Of a stretch of DNA of 63,767 nt, positions 49,571-56,920 are shown piece after piece; the first letter of the stretch is position 1, and every line of letters begins with the position of its first letter. The translations under genes and the position numbers were made by a program. The notes under the pieces are model-generated. The model did not search any database. It saw nothing but the letters and a program-made list of their open reading frames with translations, and had not been told where the DNA came from. Source of the DNA: a virus; the IMG/VR virus record IMGVR_UViG_3300010354_000086, positions 1-63,767 of that record; one strand, written 5' to 3'.

Positions 49571-51034
49571 GTGACTAATTGTAGACTTATTATTAAAGAC
49601 GAAGTTAATATTAAATTTGAAGGCTTATCGGTCGAGATAAGAAGAAAAATAGCCAATCGATTAAAATATGAGGTACCATATGCAAGACACATGCCTCACT
49701 ATAAGTTAGGTAGATGGGACGGTACTGTAAGCTTTTTCGGGACTGGCGGTACCGGGTATCTAAACCATCTAGATATCATTATAAAAATTTTAGAAGATCA
49801 TGATATTGACATTGATGATATTGCAGATTTAAGAGAATCGCATAACTTTAATTTTCAGACTATTACAGAAAATTACTGGGCAGATCAAGGAAAAGTATGG
49901 CCTGAAGGTCATAGATTTGCTGGGGATCCAATAATACTTAGAGATTATCAATTAGAGGCTATTAATCAATTTATGACAAACCCGCAAGGGTTACAAGAAC
50001 TAGCTACCGGTGCTGGGAAGACTATCATTACTGCTACATTAAGTGCATTATGCGAACCATATGGAAGGACAATAGTTGTAGTTCCTAATAAAAGCCTTGT
50101 AGTTCAAACTGAAGAAGATTATAAAAATGTCGGACTCGATGTTGGAGTATATTTCGGAGATAGAAAAGAGCTTGGGCACACACATACTATTGTTACTTGG
50201 CAGAGTCTTAACGTACTAGACAAGAAAAGACTAGACCAGAATGATGAAGCTCTAATCGATTTAATTAATGATGTTGTATGTGTTATAATTGACGAAGTTC
50301 ATCAAGCGAAGGCAGAAGTTTTAAAGAAATTACTCACTCAGAATTTTTCTCGAGTTCCTATTCGCTGGGGACTTACAGGTACTGTACCTAAGCAAGACTT
50401 TGAATACCAAAGTTTGTTGTCAAGTATCGGTCCTGTAATAAATAGAATCGCTGCACACGAGTTACAGGAAAAAGGAATATTAAGCCAATGTCATGTAAAC
50501 ATTGTTCAACTATTAGACACTAGAGAATTTAAAAATTATCAAGAAGAATTAAAGTATCTAGTCAGTGACAAAGACCGGCTCAATTACATCAGTAATTTGT
50601 GTAATCAAATCAAAGAAAGTGGTAATACTCTTATACTAGTAGATAGAATAGCAGCAGGAGAATTACTAACTGAAGCTATCCCTGACAGTGTTTTTATATC
50701 AGGTGAAATCAAACTTAACGAGCGAAAAGAGCATTACGATGAAATTAAAACTAGTGATAAGAAGGTTATTGTGGCGACTTACGGTGTGGCCGCTGTGGGT
50801 ATTAATATCCCTAGGATTTTTAATTTGGTTCTTTTGGAACCCGGAAAAAGCTTTGTTAGAGTTATACAATCTATTGGACGAGGCATTAGAAAAGCTGAAG
50901 ATAAAGACTTCGTCCAAATCTGGGATATTACATCAACATGTAAATATGCCAAACGGCACTTGGGAGAACGAAAGAAGTTCTACAAAGATGCCAAATATCC
51001 ATTTTCAATCGAGAAAGCAAACTGGCAAACATGA
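49571..51034 (+). CDS. uvsW: UvsW helicase (487 aa)
   Basis: SF2 helicase: motif I ATGAGKT (145-151), motif II DEVH (241-244), GLTGT (motif III), VDRIAAGE, YGVAAVGINIPRIFNLVLLE and IGRGIRKAEDK (motifs IV-VI). The N-terminal domain (YEVPYARHMPHYKLGRWDGT) is the DNA-binding module typical of T4 UvsW, which rewinds R-loops and branched DNA and shifts replication from origins to recombination. The GTG start is used because the ATG at 49568 is followed at once by a stop. It heads an eight-gene operon. Confidence 0.94.
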   Translation: MTNCRLIIKDEVNIKFEGLSVEIRRKIANRLKYEVPYARHMPHYKLGRWDGTVSFFGTGGTGYLNHLDIIIKILEDHDIDIDDIADLRESHNFNFQTITENYWADQGKVWPEGHRFAGDPIILRDYQLEAINQFMTNPQGLQELATGAGKTIITATLSALCEPYGRTIVVVPNKSLVVQTEEDYKNVGLDVGVYFGDRKELGHTHTIVTWQSLNVLDKKRLDQNDEALIDLINDVVCVIIDEVHQAKAEVLKKLLTQNFSRVPIRWGLTGTVPKQDFEYQSLLSSIGPVINRIAAHELQEKGILSQCHVNIVQLLDTREFKNYQEELKYLVSDKDRLNYISNLCNQIKESGNTLILVDRIAAGELLTEAIPDSVFISGEIKLNERKEHYDEIKTSDKKVIVATYGVAAVGINIPRIFNLVLLEPGKSFVRVIQSIGRGIRKAEDKDFVQIWDITSTCKYAKRHLGERKKFYKDAKYPFSIEKANWQT

Positions 51035-51537
51035 AAATATTAACATTAGATGATCAAGCGTTTGATCTAGATAGGCTACCTAATTCATTTGAAGATGATA
51101 TTAGATTTTCTGTATTAGACAACAGTGATCCACATAATCCTGATTTCTTTTTTATACCATTAATCTTTTTAGAATCATTTAACAGTCCTGGTATAGAATT
51201 AAAGATCGGTAATGAAACAATTATTATGCCAGTTGACTGGCATATTGCTATAGGGTGTGCAGACACTGGAATTGATGTTGAAATTATCCCAATTACAAGT
51301 CTAAACGATCGCGGATTTGAAGCATTCTGTTATAATCCATTATCAGGATTTAAACATGAATTTAAATCAATAGAAATTACTAATGTTTACAATGACTTAA
51401 AGTGGTATTTTCCACGAACAAAGAGTAACCAACTTATAACAACCCCCCTCGATAACAGTAAAAAACCAAGCTGTGCTTTTTTTATTAAAGAAGTATCGAG
51501 GCAATGCGAACTTATTAATTATTCAAAACTGTTATAG
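51031..51537 (+). CDS. Conserved hypothetical protein after uvsW (168 aa)
   Basis: MKILTLDDQAFDLDRLPNSF, PDFFFIPLIFLESFNSPGIE, LKIGNETIIMPVDWHIAIGC and GFEAFCYNPLSGFKHEFKSI. The PLIFLESF.SP..EL.IG...I.MP.DW phrase is familiar from a conserved protein of unknown function in T4-like phages of aquatic bacteria. It is predicted to be a mixed alpha/beta soluble protein without a catalytic motif. ATGA overlap with uvsW shows coupled translation, so a replication-associated role is plausible but not shown. Confidence 0.65.
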   Translation: MKILTLDDQAFDLDRLPNSFEDDIRFSVLDNSDPHNPDFFFIPLIFLESFNSPGIELKIGNETIIMPVDWHIAIGCADTGIDVEIIPITSLNDRGFEAFCYNPLSGFKHEFKSIEITNVYNDLKWYFPRTKSNQLITTPLDNSKKPSCAFFIKEVSRQCELINYSKLL

Positions 51538-51546
51538 AGATTTATT

Positions 51547-51891
51547 ATGATATCAGGCAAAGTATGGGGCAATACAGAACTTGTAGAAGCCAATAGTGTA
51601 TTAGAGTTTCATCGCATTAATATTAAAGAAGGAGGTGTTTGTAGCAAACACAAACACAAACACAAATGGAATGGATTCTTTGTGGAACGAGGTAGTTTAC
51701 TTATAAGAGTATGGAAGAACAACTATGACTTAATAGATGAAACTATATTACGAGATGGTATGTATACTAAGGTAGCTCCAGGTGAATATCATCAATTTGA
51801 AGCACTTAAAGATACAGTGGCCTATGAACTTTATTGGGCTCAATTTGACCATGACGACATTGAAAGAGAAACGGTAGGTTATAGTAAATGA
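51547..51891 (+). CDS. Cupin-domain protein (114 aa)
   Basis: A single small cupin: HKHKHKWNGFFVERGSLLIR (metal-binding His cluster at residues 35-39, Glu47, Gly49) and VAPGEYHQFEALKDTVAYEL (second cupin motif with His). Related to mannose-6-phosphate isomerase C-domains and to the cupin half of the fusion at 41085. The His-Lys run is encoded by a hexanucleotide repeat. It overlaps the dehydrogenase-like gene by ATGA; together they suggest sugar-nucleotide processing. The substrate is unknown. Confidence 0.78.
   Translation: MISGKVWGNTELVEANSVLEFHRINIKEGGVCSKHKHKHKWNGFFVERGSLLIRVWKNNYDLIDETILRDGMYTKVAPGEYHQFEALKDTVAYELYWAQFDHDDIERETVGYSK
51645..51666 (+). repeat. Hexanucleotide microsatellite (AAACAC, about 3.5 units) in the cupin gene
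   Basis: About 3.5 copies of AAACAC encode alternating Lys-His (SKHKHKHKW). The unit length of 6 preserves the frame on slippage and would change the number of His residues next to the metal site. Confidence 0.8.
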
Positions 51892-52667
51892 AGGTAGGAA
51901 TAGTTGGATACGGATGGATTGGAAAAGCAACTCACAAGCTATTTCCAAATGCTCAAATCTACGATAAATTTATTGAAGAATACAATCGCCCATTAGTTAA
52001 TTGTGATATTGCGTTTTTAGCAGTGCCGACACCATGCAACGATAACTTTGATCTCGATTGCAGCGCAGTAGAGGATGCCATTAGACATTGTGGATGTAAT
52101 TTTATCGTTATTAGATCTGCAACTCAGCCTGGGTTTGCAGATAGTATGGCTAAAAAATATCCTGATAAGAAGATTGTAGTCCAACCAGAATATCTAGGTG
52201 AAACTCCAAATCATCCATTCTTACAAATGGAATCTCGACAATTTATGATTATCGGTGGAGATCCTGAAGATCGACGAAGAGTTATTGAGTGTTATCAACA
52301 GGCATATAATGCCACTGTGTCTATACGACAAGTATCTAGGTATGAAGCTGAAATAATTAAAATTACAGAAAATAGAGCAGCATTTTATAAAATAATTCAA
52401 TGTCAAGAACTGTATGATACTTGTGAAGCTGCTGGTATAGACTACTATACTGTTCGAGATGCTGTTTACGGGGACGACCCTCGATTAAACCTTTGGTGGA
52501 CTTTTATATATCCTAAAAATAGAGGTGCTAATAGTAAATGTATTCCAAAAGATGTCTATGCTTGGTGTGCCTGGGCTGAAAGCCTCGGTATCAATCCCGA
52601 AGCGACTAGATCATTACTAAATTATAATCAAACCCTTATTAAGAGAAGCATTCATGGGCTCTCTTAA
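51888..52667 (+). CDS. UDP-glucose/GDP-mannose dehydrogenase-like protein, short (259 aa)
   Basis: Rossmann motif GYGWIGKA (GxGxxG at 7-12), CDIAFLAVPTPCNDNFDLDC, IRSATQPGFAD, PEYLGET and NSKCIPKD with Cys218 at the place of the catalytic Cys in UDP-sugar dehydrogenases (GGxCFPKD). These oxidise the sugar C6 to an acid using NAD. Family members usually have about 400 residues; this one lacks the C-terminal substrate-binding domain. It lies in the early uvsW operon next to a cupin, away from the late sugar genes. It could supply uronic-acid nucleotides or serve another dehydrogenase role. Confidence 0.8.
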   Translation: MKVGIVGYGWIGKATHKLFPNAQIYDKFIEEYNRPLVNCDIAFLAVPTPCNDNFDLDCSAVEDAIRHCGCNFIVIRSATQPGFADSMAKKYPDKKIVVQPEYLGETPNHPFLQMESRQFMIIGGDPEDRRRVIECYQQAYNATVSIRQVSRYEAEIIKITENRAAFYKIIQCQELYDTCEAAGIDYYTVRDAVYGDDPRLNLWWTFIYPKNRGANSKCIPKDVYAWCAWAESLGINPEATRSLLNYNQTLIKRSIHGLS

Positions 52668-52896
52668 ACCAGGTGCAACCTATATCTATGAAGAAGCCGA
52701 TGGGGTTACCTATGCAAGAGAATTTGGGTCGCCTTCGTCGGAAAGATTTGAAATAGGTCGATCTATTGGAAGATTAGATCTAGATGAACAGAAATTATGG
52801 AATGAGATAAGATTAGCCAGCAAGACTGATCCAGTCTTGCGAAAGTATGTAGAGCGTGTTATACTAATATATCAACTAGGCAAAAATCATGAGTGA
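52654..52896 (+). CDS. Conserved small protein (80 aa), function unknown
   Basis: MGSLKPGATYIYEEADGVTY, then AREFGSPSSERFEIGRSIGR, a segment RLDLDEQKLWNEIRLASKTD and a C-terminal helix YVERVILIYQLGKNHE. The LKPGATYIYE...GVTYARE.G phrase is a recurrent small protein in T4-like phages of aquatic bacteria, usually near replication or late-transcription genes. It has no known function that I can recall with confidence. It overlaps the dehydrogenase gene by 14 bases and gp62 by 8 bases. Confidence 0.7.
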   Translation: MGSLKPGATYIYEEADGVTYAREFGSPSSERFEIGRSIGRLDLDEQKLWNEIRLASKTDPVLRKYVERVILIYQLGKNHE

Positions 52897-53350
52897 TAAA
52901 TTAACATTAAGAGAAATTATAGCAGCAACAGACTTTAAAGCATTTGATCTTTGGGATGAAGTGACACCAGAACAAAGAAAGTCGATTCCTATGTACCTAC
53001 TAGTAAGATATTGCAGTTTAAAAAAAGGTACTAAAGAAGAACAGATTAAAAATATTAAAAGGGTTAATGAACGATTGAATAAGAACTTTTTTAACTTATC
53101 TAAGCATCCGAAACTTCAGTGGCAATTGGCATGCGCCAGCTCAATTTCACCTAAGAAAGAACGAGGGTTCGAATGGGTAGGATACAAGAAATCGGAAGGC
53201 AATAAAAGACAAAAATTTATCGAAGCACTATTTCCCTACTATAAGCAAGACGAACTAGATCTTATGAATAAAATATTATCCGATGAAGATCTAAAAAATA
53301 GAGCAAGAGACCTAGGATATGAAGAGTCAGAAATCAAGAAACTCTTATGA
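52889..53350 (+). CDS. gp62: Clamp loader small subunit gp62 (153 aa)
   Basis: LREIIAATDFKAFDLWDEVT, PEQRKSIPMYLLVRYCSLKK, RLNKNFFNLSKHPKLQWQLA and KQKFIEALFPYYKQDELDL-type segments match the short gp62 of T4-like phages of aquatic bacteria; T4 gp62 has 187 residues. With gp44 it forms the ATP-driven loader of the gp45 sliding clamp; gp44 and gp45 are outside the window. Overlaps with both neighbours show tight coupling within the early operon. Confidence 0.8.
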   Translation: MSDKLTLREIIAATDFKAFDLWDEVTPEQRKSIPMYLLVRYCSLKKGTKEEQIKNIKRVNERLNKNFFNLSKHPKLQWQLACASSISPKKERGFEWVGYKKSEGNKRQKFIEALFPYYKQDELDLMNKILSDEDLKNRARDLGYEESEIKKLL

Positions 53351-54081
53351 TGGACTTAACAGTCTTTAAAAAAAACAAGGTAAAATTTAAATTGACTCCT
53401 GTTGATGCTCCATATGTTTGCCAGTTTTGTAATAAAAAATTTGTTAAAGAAAAAACATTAACAGTGCATGTCTGCGAGAAAAAACGACGTCATTTAAGTA
53501 AACATGAGAAACATGTACAGATTGGCTATGATGTCTATAATAAATTTTTTCAATTAAATCAAAACACTAAAGGCAATAAAACATATGACGAATTTGCCGA
53601 AAGTCAGTATTATAATGCTTTTGTAAAATTCGGAAGCTTTATTAACAATGTAAACCCATTATATCCAGATAATTATACTAGTTGGATTGTCAGAAGTGGA
53701 ATTAAGCTTGATCATTGGTGTAGAGAAGAGCACTATTATCTATATTTAGAAGATCTAGTTTTTAAGGAATCTGCCGAAACAGCACTTGAGAGAGCAATAA
53801 AAACCATGGTGACATGGTCTGAAGAAAATAATAGTCAATGGAATCATTATTTTAAGTATGTTAGCCCAACTAGAGCGGCATATGATATAAAAGAAGGCAA
53901 GATTACAGGATGGCTTATTTTTAATTGCAATACTGGCAAAAACATGCTTGCGAGGCTTAACGATGAACAACTTTCTATGGTTGAAAATATTTTAGATCCA
54001 AAAAAATGGATTAAAAAGTTTAGTGTTCAACCAGCTGATATCATCTTAATTAAAGATATTGTAAACTCAAGTAATTTATAA
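53347..54081 (+). CDS. Zinc-finger-containing conserved protein after gp62 (244 aa)
   Basis: An N-terminal finger C25-x2-C28-x12-H41-x-C43 (YVCQFCNKKFVKEKTLTVHV) is followed by a basic stretch (CEKKRRHLSKHEKHV) and a helical body (YDVYNKFFQLNQNTK; YYNAFVKFGSFIN; WCREEHYYLYLEDLVFKESA), ending with LARLNDEQLSMVENILDPKK. It is familiar as a conserved neighbour of gp62 in T4-like phages of aquatic bacteria, with unknown function. The finger and basic patch suggest nucleic-acid binding. The start forms ATGA with the gp62 stop; a second ATG follows at once. Confidence 0.72.
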   Translation: MMDLTVFKKNKVKFKLTPVDAPYVCQFCNKKFVKEKTLTVHVCEKKRRHLSKHEKHVQIGYDVYNKFFQLNQNTKGNKTYDEFAESQYYNAFVKFGSFINNVNPLYPDNYTSWIVRSGIKLDHWCREEHYYLYLEDLVFKESAETALERAIKTMVTWSEENNSQWNHYFKYVSPTRAAYDIKEGKITGWLIFNCNTGKNMLARLNDEQLSMVENILDPKKWIKKFSVQPADIILIKDIVNSSNL

Positions 54082-54665
54082 TGGATATTGATATTGATTT
54101 TGTTGATCGTGCATCAGCTCTAAAAATTTTTAAGCATGTAATAGCTTCAAGACTTGATGCTTCAGGAAAACTAACACCGCATAATACTGGGATATATGTA
54201 CAAGAGATTCCTAGAGATCTCTTAAATAATCTATCCACTATTGATTATAAAACAGCCGAAGACCGAGGGTATTTTAAAATTGATTTTCTTAATGCCAGTG
54301 TATACTCAGGAATAAAAGATAAAAAGCATTTAAAAAAACTAATGGAAGAGGAACCTTTATGGACTTTATTACTAAAAGACGAGTTTACGGATCTACTATT
54401 TCATTTGAACGGGCACGGGGATATTCTGAGGAAGACCTGCCCTACTTCCGTGGAACAATTAGCTGCCGTCCTAGCTATGATACGCCCGGCCAAGCGACAT
54501 TTGATTGGGAAGAACTGGCCGGAGATTATGAAGGAAGTTTGGACGAAACCGGCTACTAACGAGTACTATTTCAAAAAGTCACATGCTATTGCATATGCTC
54601 AAGCAATTATTGTGCAAATGAATCTAATAGTAGAAACAGCTACAATAGAAAATAGTTCTAGTTAA
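54081..54665 (+). CDS. DnaE (Pol III alpha)-like mini-protein (194 aa)
   Basis: It keeps, in order and close together, motifs of C-family polymerase: DIDIDF (Asp4 and Asp6 matching the paired palm aspartates), HNTGIYVQEIP (the RH-x-S/A-G element), GYFKIDFL (Asp68, third catalytic aspartate), LFHLNGHG/AMIRPAKRH (fingers-type ALxRPG) and KKSHAIAYA (166-173; NKSHAxAYA). E. coli DnaE has 1160 residues; the PHP, thumb, beta-binding and OB parts are absent. Similar mini-proteins are known in T4-like cyanophages. Function is unknown. It is last in the uvsW operon and overlaps the previous stop by TAATG. Confidence 0.85.
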   Translation: MDIDIDFVDRASALKIFKHVIASRLDASGKLTPHNTGIYVQEIPRDLLNNLSTIDYKTAEDRGYFKIDFLNASVYSGIKDKKHLKKLMEEEPLWTLLLKDEFTDLLFHLNGHGDILRKTCPTSVEQLAAVLAMIRPAKRHLIGKNWPEIMKEVWTKPATNEYYFKKSHAIAYAQAIIVQMNLIVETATIENSSS

Positions 54666-55027
54666 GATTTACGAACTAACTGTACTATTTTTCTTTTAAT
54701 TCTTCTATTAGCAAGATTTGTAAGACTTGTAGTAGGGCCAAAAACCACTTGTACATCTTTAGTATTAAATGTCTTTTGGCAGTACCTAAAGGGCTCGATA
54801 TCTATTCTTAGAAATATATTGATAGGAATATATCTATTACTTTCCCACCACCATATTTCTCCTAGCTCAAGGAATCTTCTTTTCTCGTCGTCGGTTTTTA
54901 TAATACCGTAGTCGTAGAAACTAGTGATTGCATGATCTTGATTGATAATGATACCTATATACTCAATATCACCATAGTTAACTACGGAGATGAACGGAAA
55001 ATTTTCTTTAATGTCGCTTAATTTCAT
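54662..55027 (-). CDS. Conserved hypothetical protein (121 aa)
   Basis: MKLSDIKENFPFISVVNYGD, then IEYIGIIINQDHAITSFYDY, GEIWWWESNRYIPINIFLRI and NTKDVQVVFGPTTSLTNLAN, ending in a basic tail (RRIKRKIVQLVRK). The GEIWWWESNR.IPINIFL block is very distinctive and conserved in T4-like phages of aquatic bacteria. Its function is not known to me. The basic tail suggests nucleic-acid or ribonucleoprotein contact. It converges on the DnaE-like gene with a 4-base overlap. No clear promoter on this strand was found. Confidence 0.7.
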   Translation of the reverse strand: MKLSDIKENFPFISVVNYGDIEYIGIIINQDHAITSFYDYGIIKTDDEKRRFLELGEIWWWESNRYIPINIFLRIDIEPFRYCQKTFNTKDVQVVFGPTTSLTNLANRRIKRKIVQLVRKS

Positions 55028-55032
55028 TTAAA

Positions 55033-55040
55033 AATAAATA
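55033..55040 (+). promoter_or_regulatory. Late promoter box AATAAATA, leaderless geometry
   Basis: The box ends 4 bases (CTCT) before the ATG at 55045; no Shine-Dalgarno sequence is present. Confidence 0.68.
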
Positions 55041-55044
55041 CTCT

Positions 55045-55803
55045 ATGCTCAAAATACCAATTTATTTATTACCTAACCGGATCAAGGTTGTAGCTTCTTT
55101 GAGCGAATCACGAACGGAGTTTCGTCAAGTGTATCAACGAAAAATTAAACTTTATAAAGGTATTGATAATAACCTTGAATTTCAAGTCAAAAACAACGAT
55201 CAAAAACCAGTCGATATCAGTGTCTATACTGCTACTTTAGTCTTGCTTGATCAAGATCAAAATCTTATTTTACAAAAAGACGGAACTGGTGATAGTACTT
55301 TAGGTACTCTTAACTTTGTTGTTACTGCTAGCGAACTAGAGCAAATTGATCAACAGTACCTTCTGAATACTGTTTATCTAACTCACAATTCAACTAATGA
55401 GTCTATTCTTGTTTATACTGACACACAATACAACGCTAGCGGAACTGTGGAGATTATAGATTCGAGTTTTCCTAGACCAAGAGCTGCACAAGTAGTATCT
55501 GTGTTTAATTCTGATTTGAACAATGTTTTTACCAGTGAAGCTGTTGAATTGCAGAATTCCATTGGTGGAAATGATGCTACTACAACTATTGCATTTTATG
55601 CAGACTTAGATGACAATGTTGAAATATGGGCAACGATTGATCCTAGTTCTAACGATAGTTCTACAGTATGGAGCAAGATTTCCGAAATCAATCTACTAGG
55701 AAGTACACTTACCTATACTAACATAACTGGAAATTATACTTTTATTCGTTTCAAGTATAACGGGGATTACGGAACTATTGAAAAAGTTCTGGTTAGAAAT
55801 TAA
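55045..55803 (+). CDS. Virion structural protein, beta-sandwich type (252 aa)
   Basis: LKIPIYLLPNRIKVVASLSE, YQRKIKLYKGIDNNLEFQVK and NNDQKPVDISVYTATLVLLD form a recognisable N-terminal domain (YxR-x-I/L-x-x-x-K-G...F...NxDQK-x-x-D) of a virion protein in T4-like phages of aquatic bacteria. Residues about 100-250 form beta strands ending GNYTFIRFKYNGDYGTIEKV. It is the only structural gene inside the replication region and has its own late box, so it is expressed separately from the early operons on both sides. Confidence 0.7.
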   Translation: MLKIPIYLLPNRIKVVASLSESRTEFRQVYQRKIKLYKGIDNNLEFQVKNNDQKPVDISVYTATLVLLDQDQNLILQKDGTGDSTLGTLNFVVTASELEQIDQQYLLNTVYLTHNSTNESILVYTDTQYNASGTVEIIDSSFPRPRAAQVVSVFNSDLNNVFTSEAVELQNSIGGNDATTTIAFYADLDDNVEIWATIDPSSNDSSTVWSKISEINLLGSTLTYTNITGNYTFIRFKYNGDYGTIEKVLVRN

Positions 55804-55804
55804 T

Positions 55805-55833
55805 TTGATATCTGTATAAATTCATGTTATAAT
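55805..55833 (+). promoter_or_regulatory. Sigma70-type promoter (TTGATA - 17 bp - TATAAT), leaderless, for primase operon
   Basis: TTGATA (55805-55810) and a perfect TATAAT (55828-55833) with optimal 17-bp spacing. The primase ATG lies 5 bases after the -10, so +1 would fall at or within the start codon. No Shine-Dalgarno sequence is present. Confidence 0.85.
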
Positions 55834-55838
55834 AGTGC

Positions 55839-56819
55839 ATGAGTTTAATTGTCGAGACAGTTAGTAGTTTTCTACCTCCTAAGAGAAAATCTACTCCAAG
55901 TGGCTGGATCAGCTTTGATGCTGTATGCTGTCATCACAATGGACAATCTCCCGACAAAAGAAAGAGGGGAGGGCTGATGATAACTGAAGGAGTTAGTTAT
56001 CACTGCTTTAATTGCGGATTTAAGTCAAGTTGGCATCCAGGAAGGACTGTATCAGCTAAATTTAAAAAACTATTAACATGGCTGTCAGTTCCAGATGATC
56101 TAGTTAATAGATGCATATTCGACGCTCTACGATCTAAAGAAGAACAAGAGAGTCAACCTAATAATATAATTCCACAGTTTTTTGAAAATGCTTTACCAAT
56201 TGGTAGCTTTCCTCTATTAGAATGGATAAAAGATCCGCCAAATGAACTAGCACCAATTCTTGAATATCTCCTTGCTAGAAAATTAGAACTTGATGATTTT
56301 AACTGGCATTGGACTAACGAAGAAGGATTTAACGATCGGTTAATTATACCATTTTATAATCAAGGGAAGATTGTAGGATACACTGCTCGAAAAATAGTAG
56401 AAGGGAAGCCTAAATATATTGCTAGTCAACAACCTCATTATGTGTTTAACTTAGATAATCAAGTTAACAGTAAAAAGATTTTATTCTTAACTGAAGGACC
56501 TATTGATGCAATTTTTCTCGACGGAGTTAGTGTTAACAGCAATGAAATTAGCAGTCAGCAAGCTTGGCAAATTAATAGATTAAATAAGTCAGTAGTAGTT
56601 GTACCTGATAGAGATCGTGCTAGTTTAACTCTAATCGAGCAGGCGCTAAAACAAAATTGGTCAGTAAGTTTACCGGATTGGTATGATGAAGGAATTAAAG
56701 ATGTAAATGATGCGGTGTTAAAATATGGAAGATTATTTACCTACACGCATATATACAAATCTATCGAGCACAATCCTACAAAAATCAAAATAAGGATCAA
56801 ATCATGGTTAAAAAAATAA
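55839..56819 (+). CDS. gp61: DNA primase gp61 (326 aa)
   Basis: The N-terminal zinc domain (DAVCCHHNG, Cys30/Cys31/His32; YHCFNCGFK, Cys56 and Cys59) and GRTVSAKFKKLLTWL are typical of T4 gp61. A TOPRIM fold follows: LTEGPIDAIFLDGV (Glu, then Asp) and VVVPDRDRASLTLIEQAL (D-R-D). It makes RNA primers on the lagging strand together with helicase gp41, encoded three genes later. T4 gp61 has 342 residues. The context predicts a leaderless early mRNA. Confidence 0.92.
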   Translation: MSLIVETVSSFLPPKRKSTPSGWISFDAVCCHHNGQSPDKRKRGGLMITEGVSYHCFNCGFKSSWHPGRTVSAKFKKLLTWLSVPDDLVNRCIFDALRSKEEQESQPNNIIPQFFENALPIGSFPLLEWIKDPPNELAPILEYLLARKLELDDFNWHWTNEEGFNDRLIIPFYNQGKIVGYTARKIVEGKPKYIASQQPHYVFNLDNQVNSKKILFLTEGPIDAIFLDGVSVNSNEISSQQAWQINRLNKSVVVVPDRDRASLTLIEQALKQNWSVSLPDWYDEGIKDVNDAVLKYGRLFTYTHIYKSIEHNPTKIKIRIKSWLKK

Positions 56820-56920
56820 TAGATATAATACTTCGCCCCTATTACCGATGGAAGAAAAAACAAGAATATAAAAAGAGAATTGAAGAGTTGAAAAAACGAG
56901 ATCCTTTTATTTACAAATGA
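56804..56920 (+). CDS. Micro-protein after primase (38 aa)
   Basis: MVKKIIDIILRPYYRWKKKQ followed by EYKKRIEELKKRDPFIYK. It overlaps the primase end by 16 bases and the carbamoyltransferase start by 4 (ATGA), so it is embedded in a coupled chain. It has an amphipathic, strongly basic helix after a short hydrophobic N-terminus, with a distinctive -RDPFIY end. I recognise very similar short proteins in T4-like phages of aquatic bacteria at this site. A membrane-surface or DNA/protein adaptor is possible; the role is unknown. Confidence 0.75.
   Translation: MVKKIIDIILRPYYRWKKKQEYKKRIEELKKRDPFIYK

Noticed and set aside
51888-52667. Reading the short dehydrogenase as a truncated pseudogene
   Set aside because: The frame is intact, coupled to both neighbours, and keeps the Rossmann, PEYL and Cys motifs; a compact phage version is more likely.
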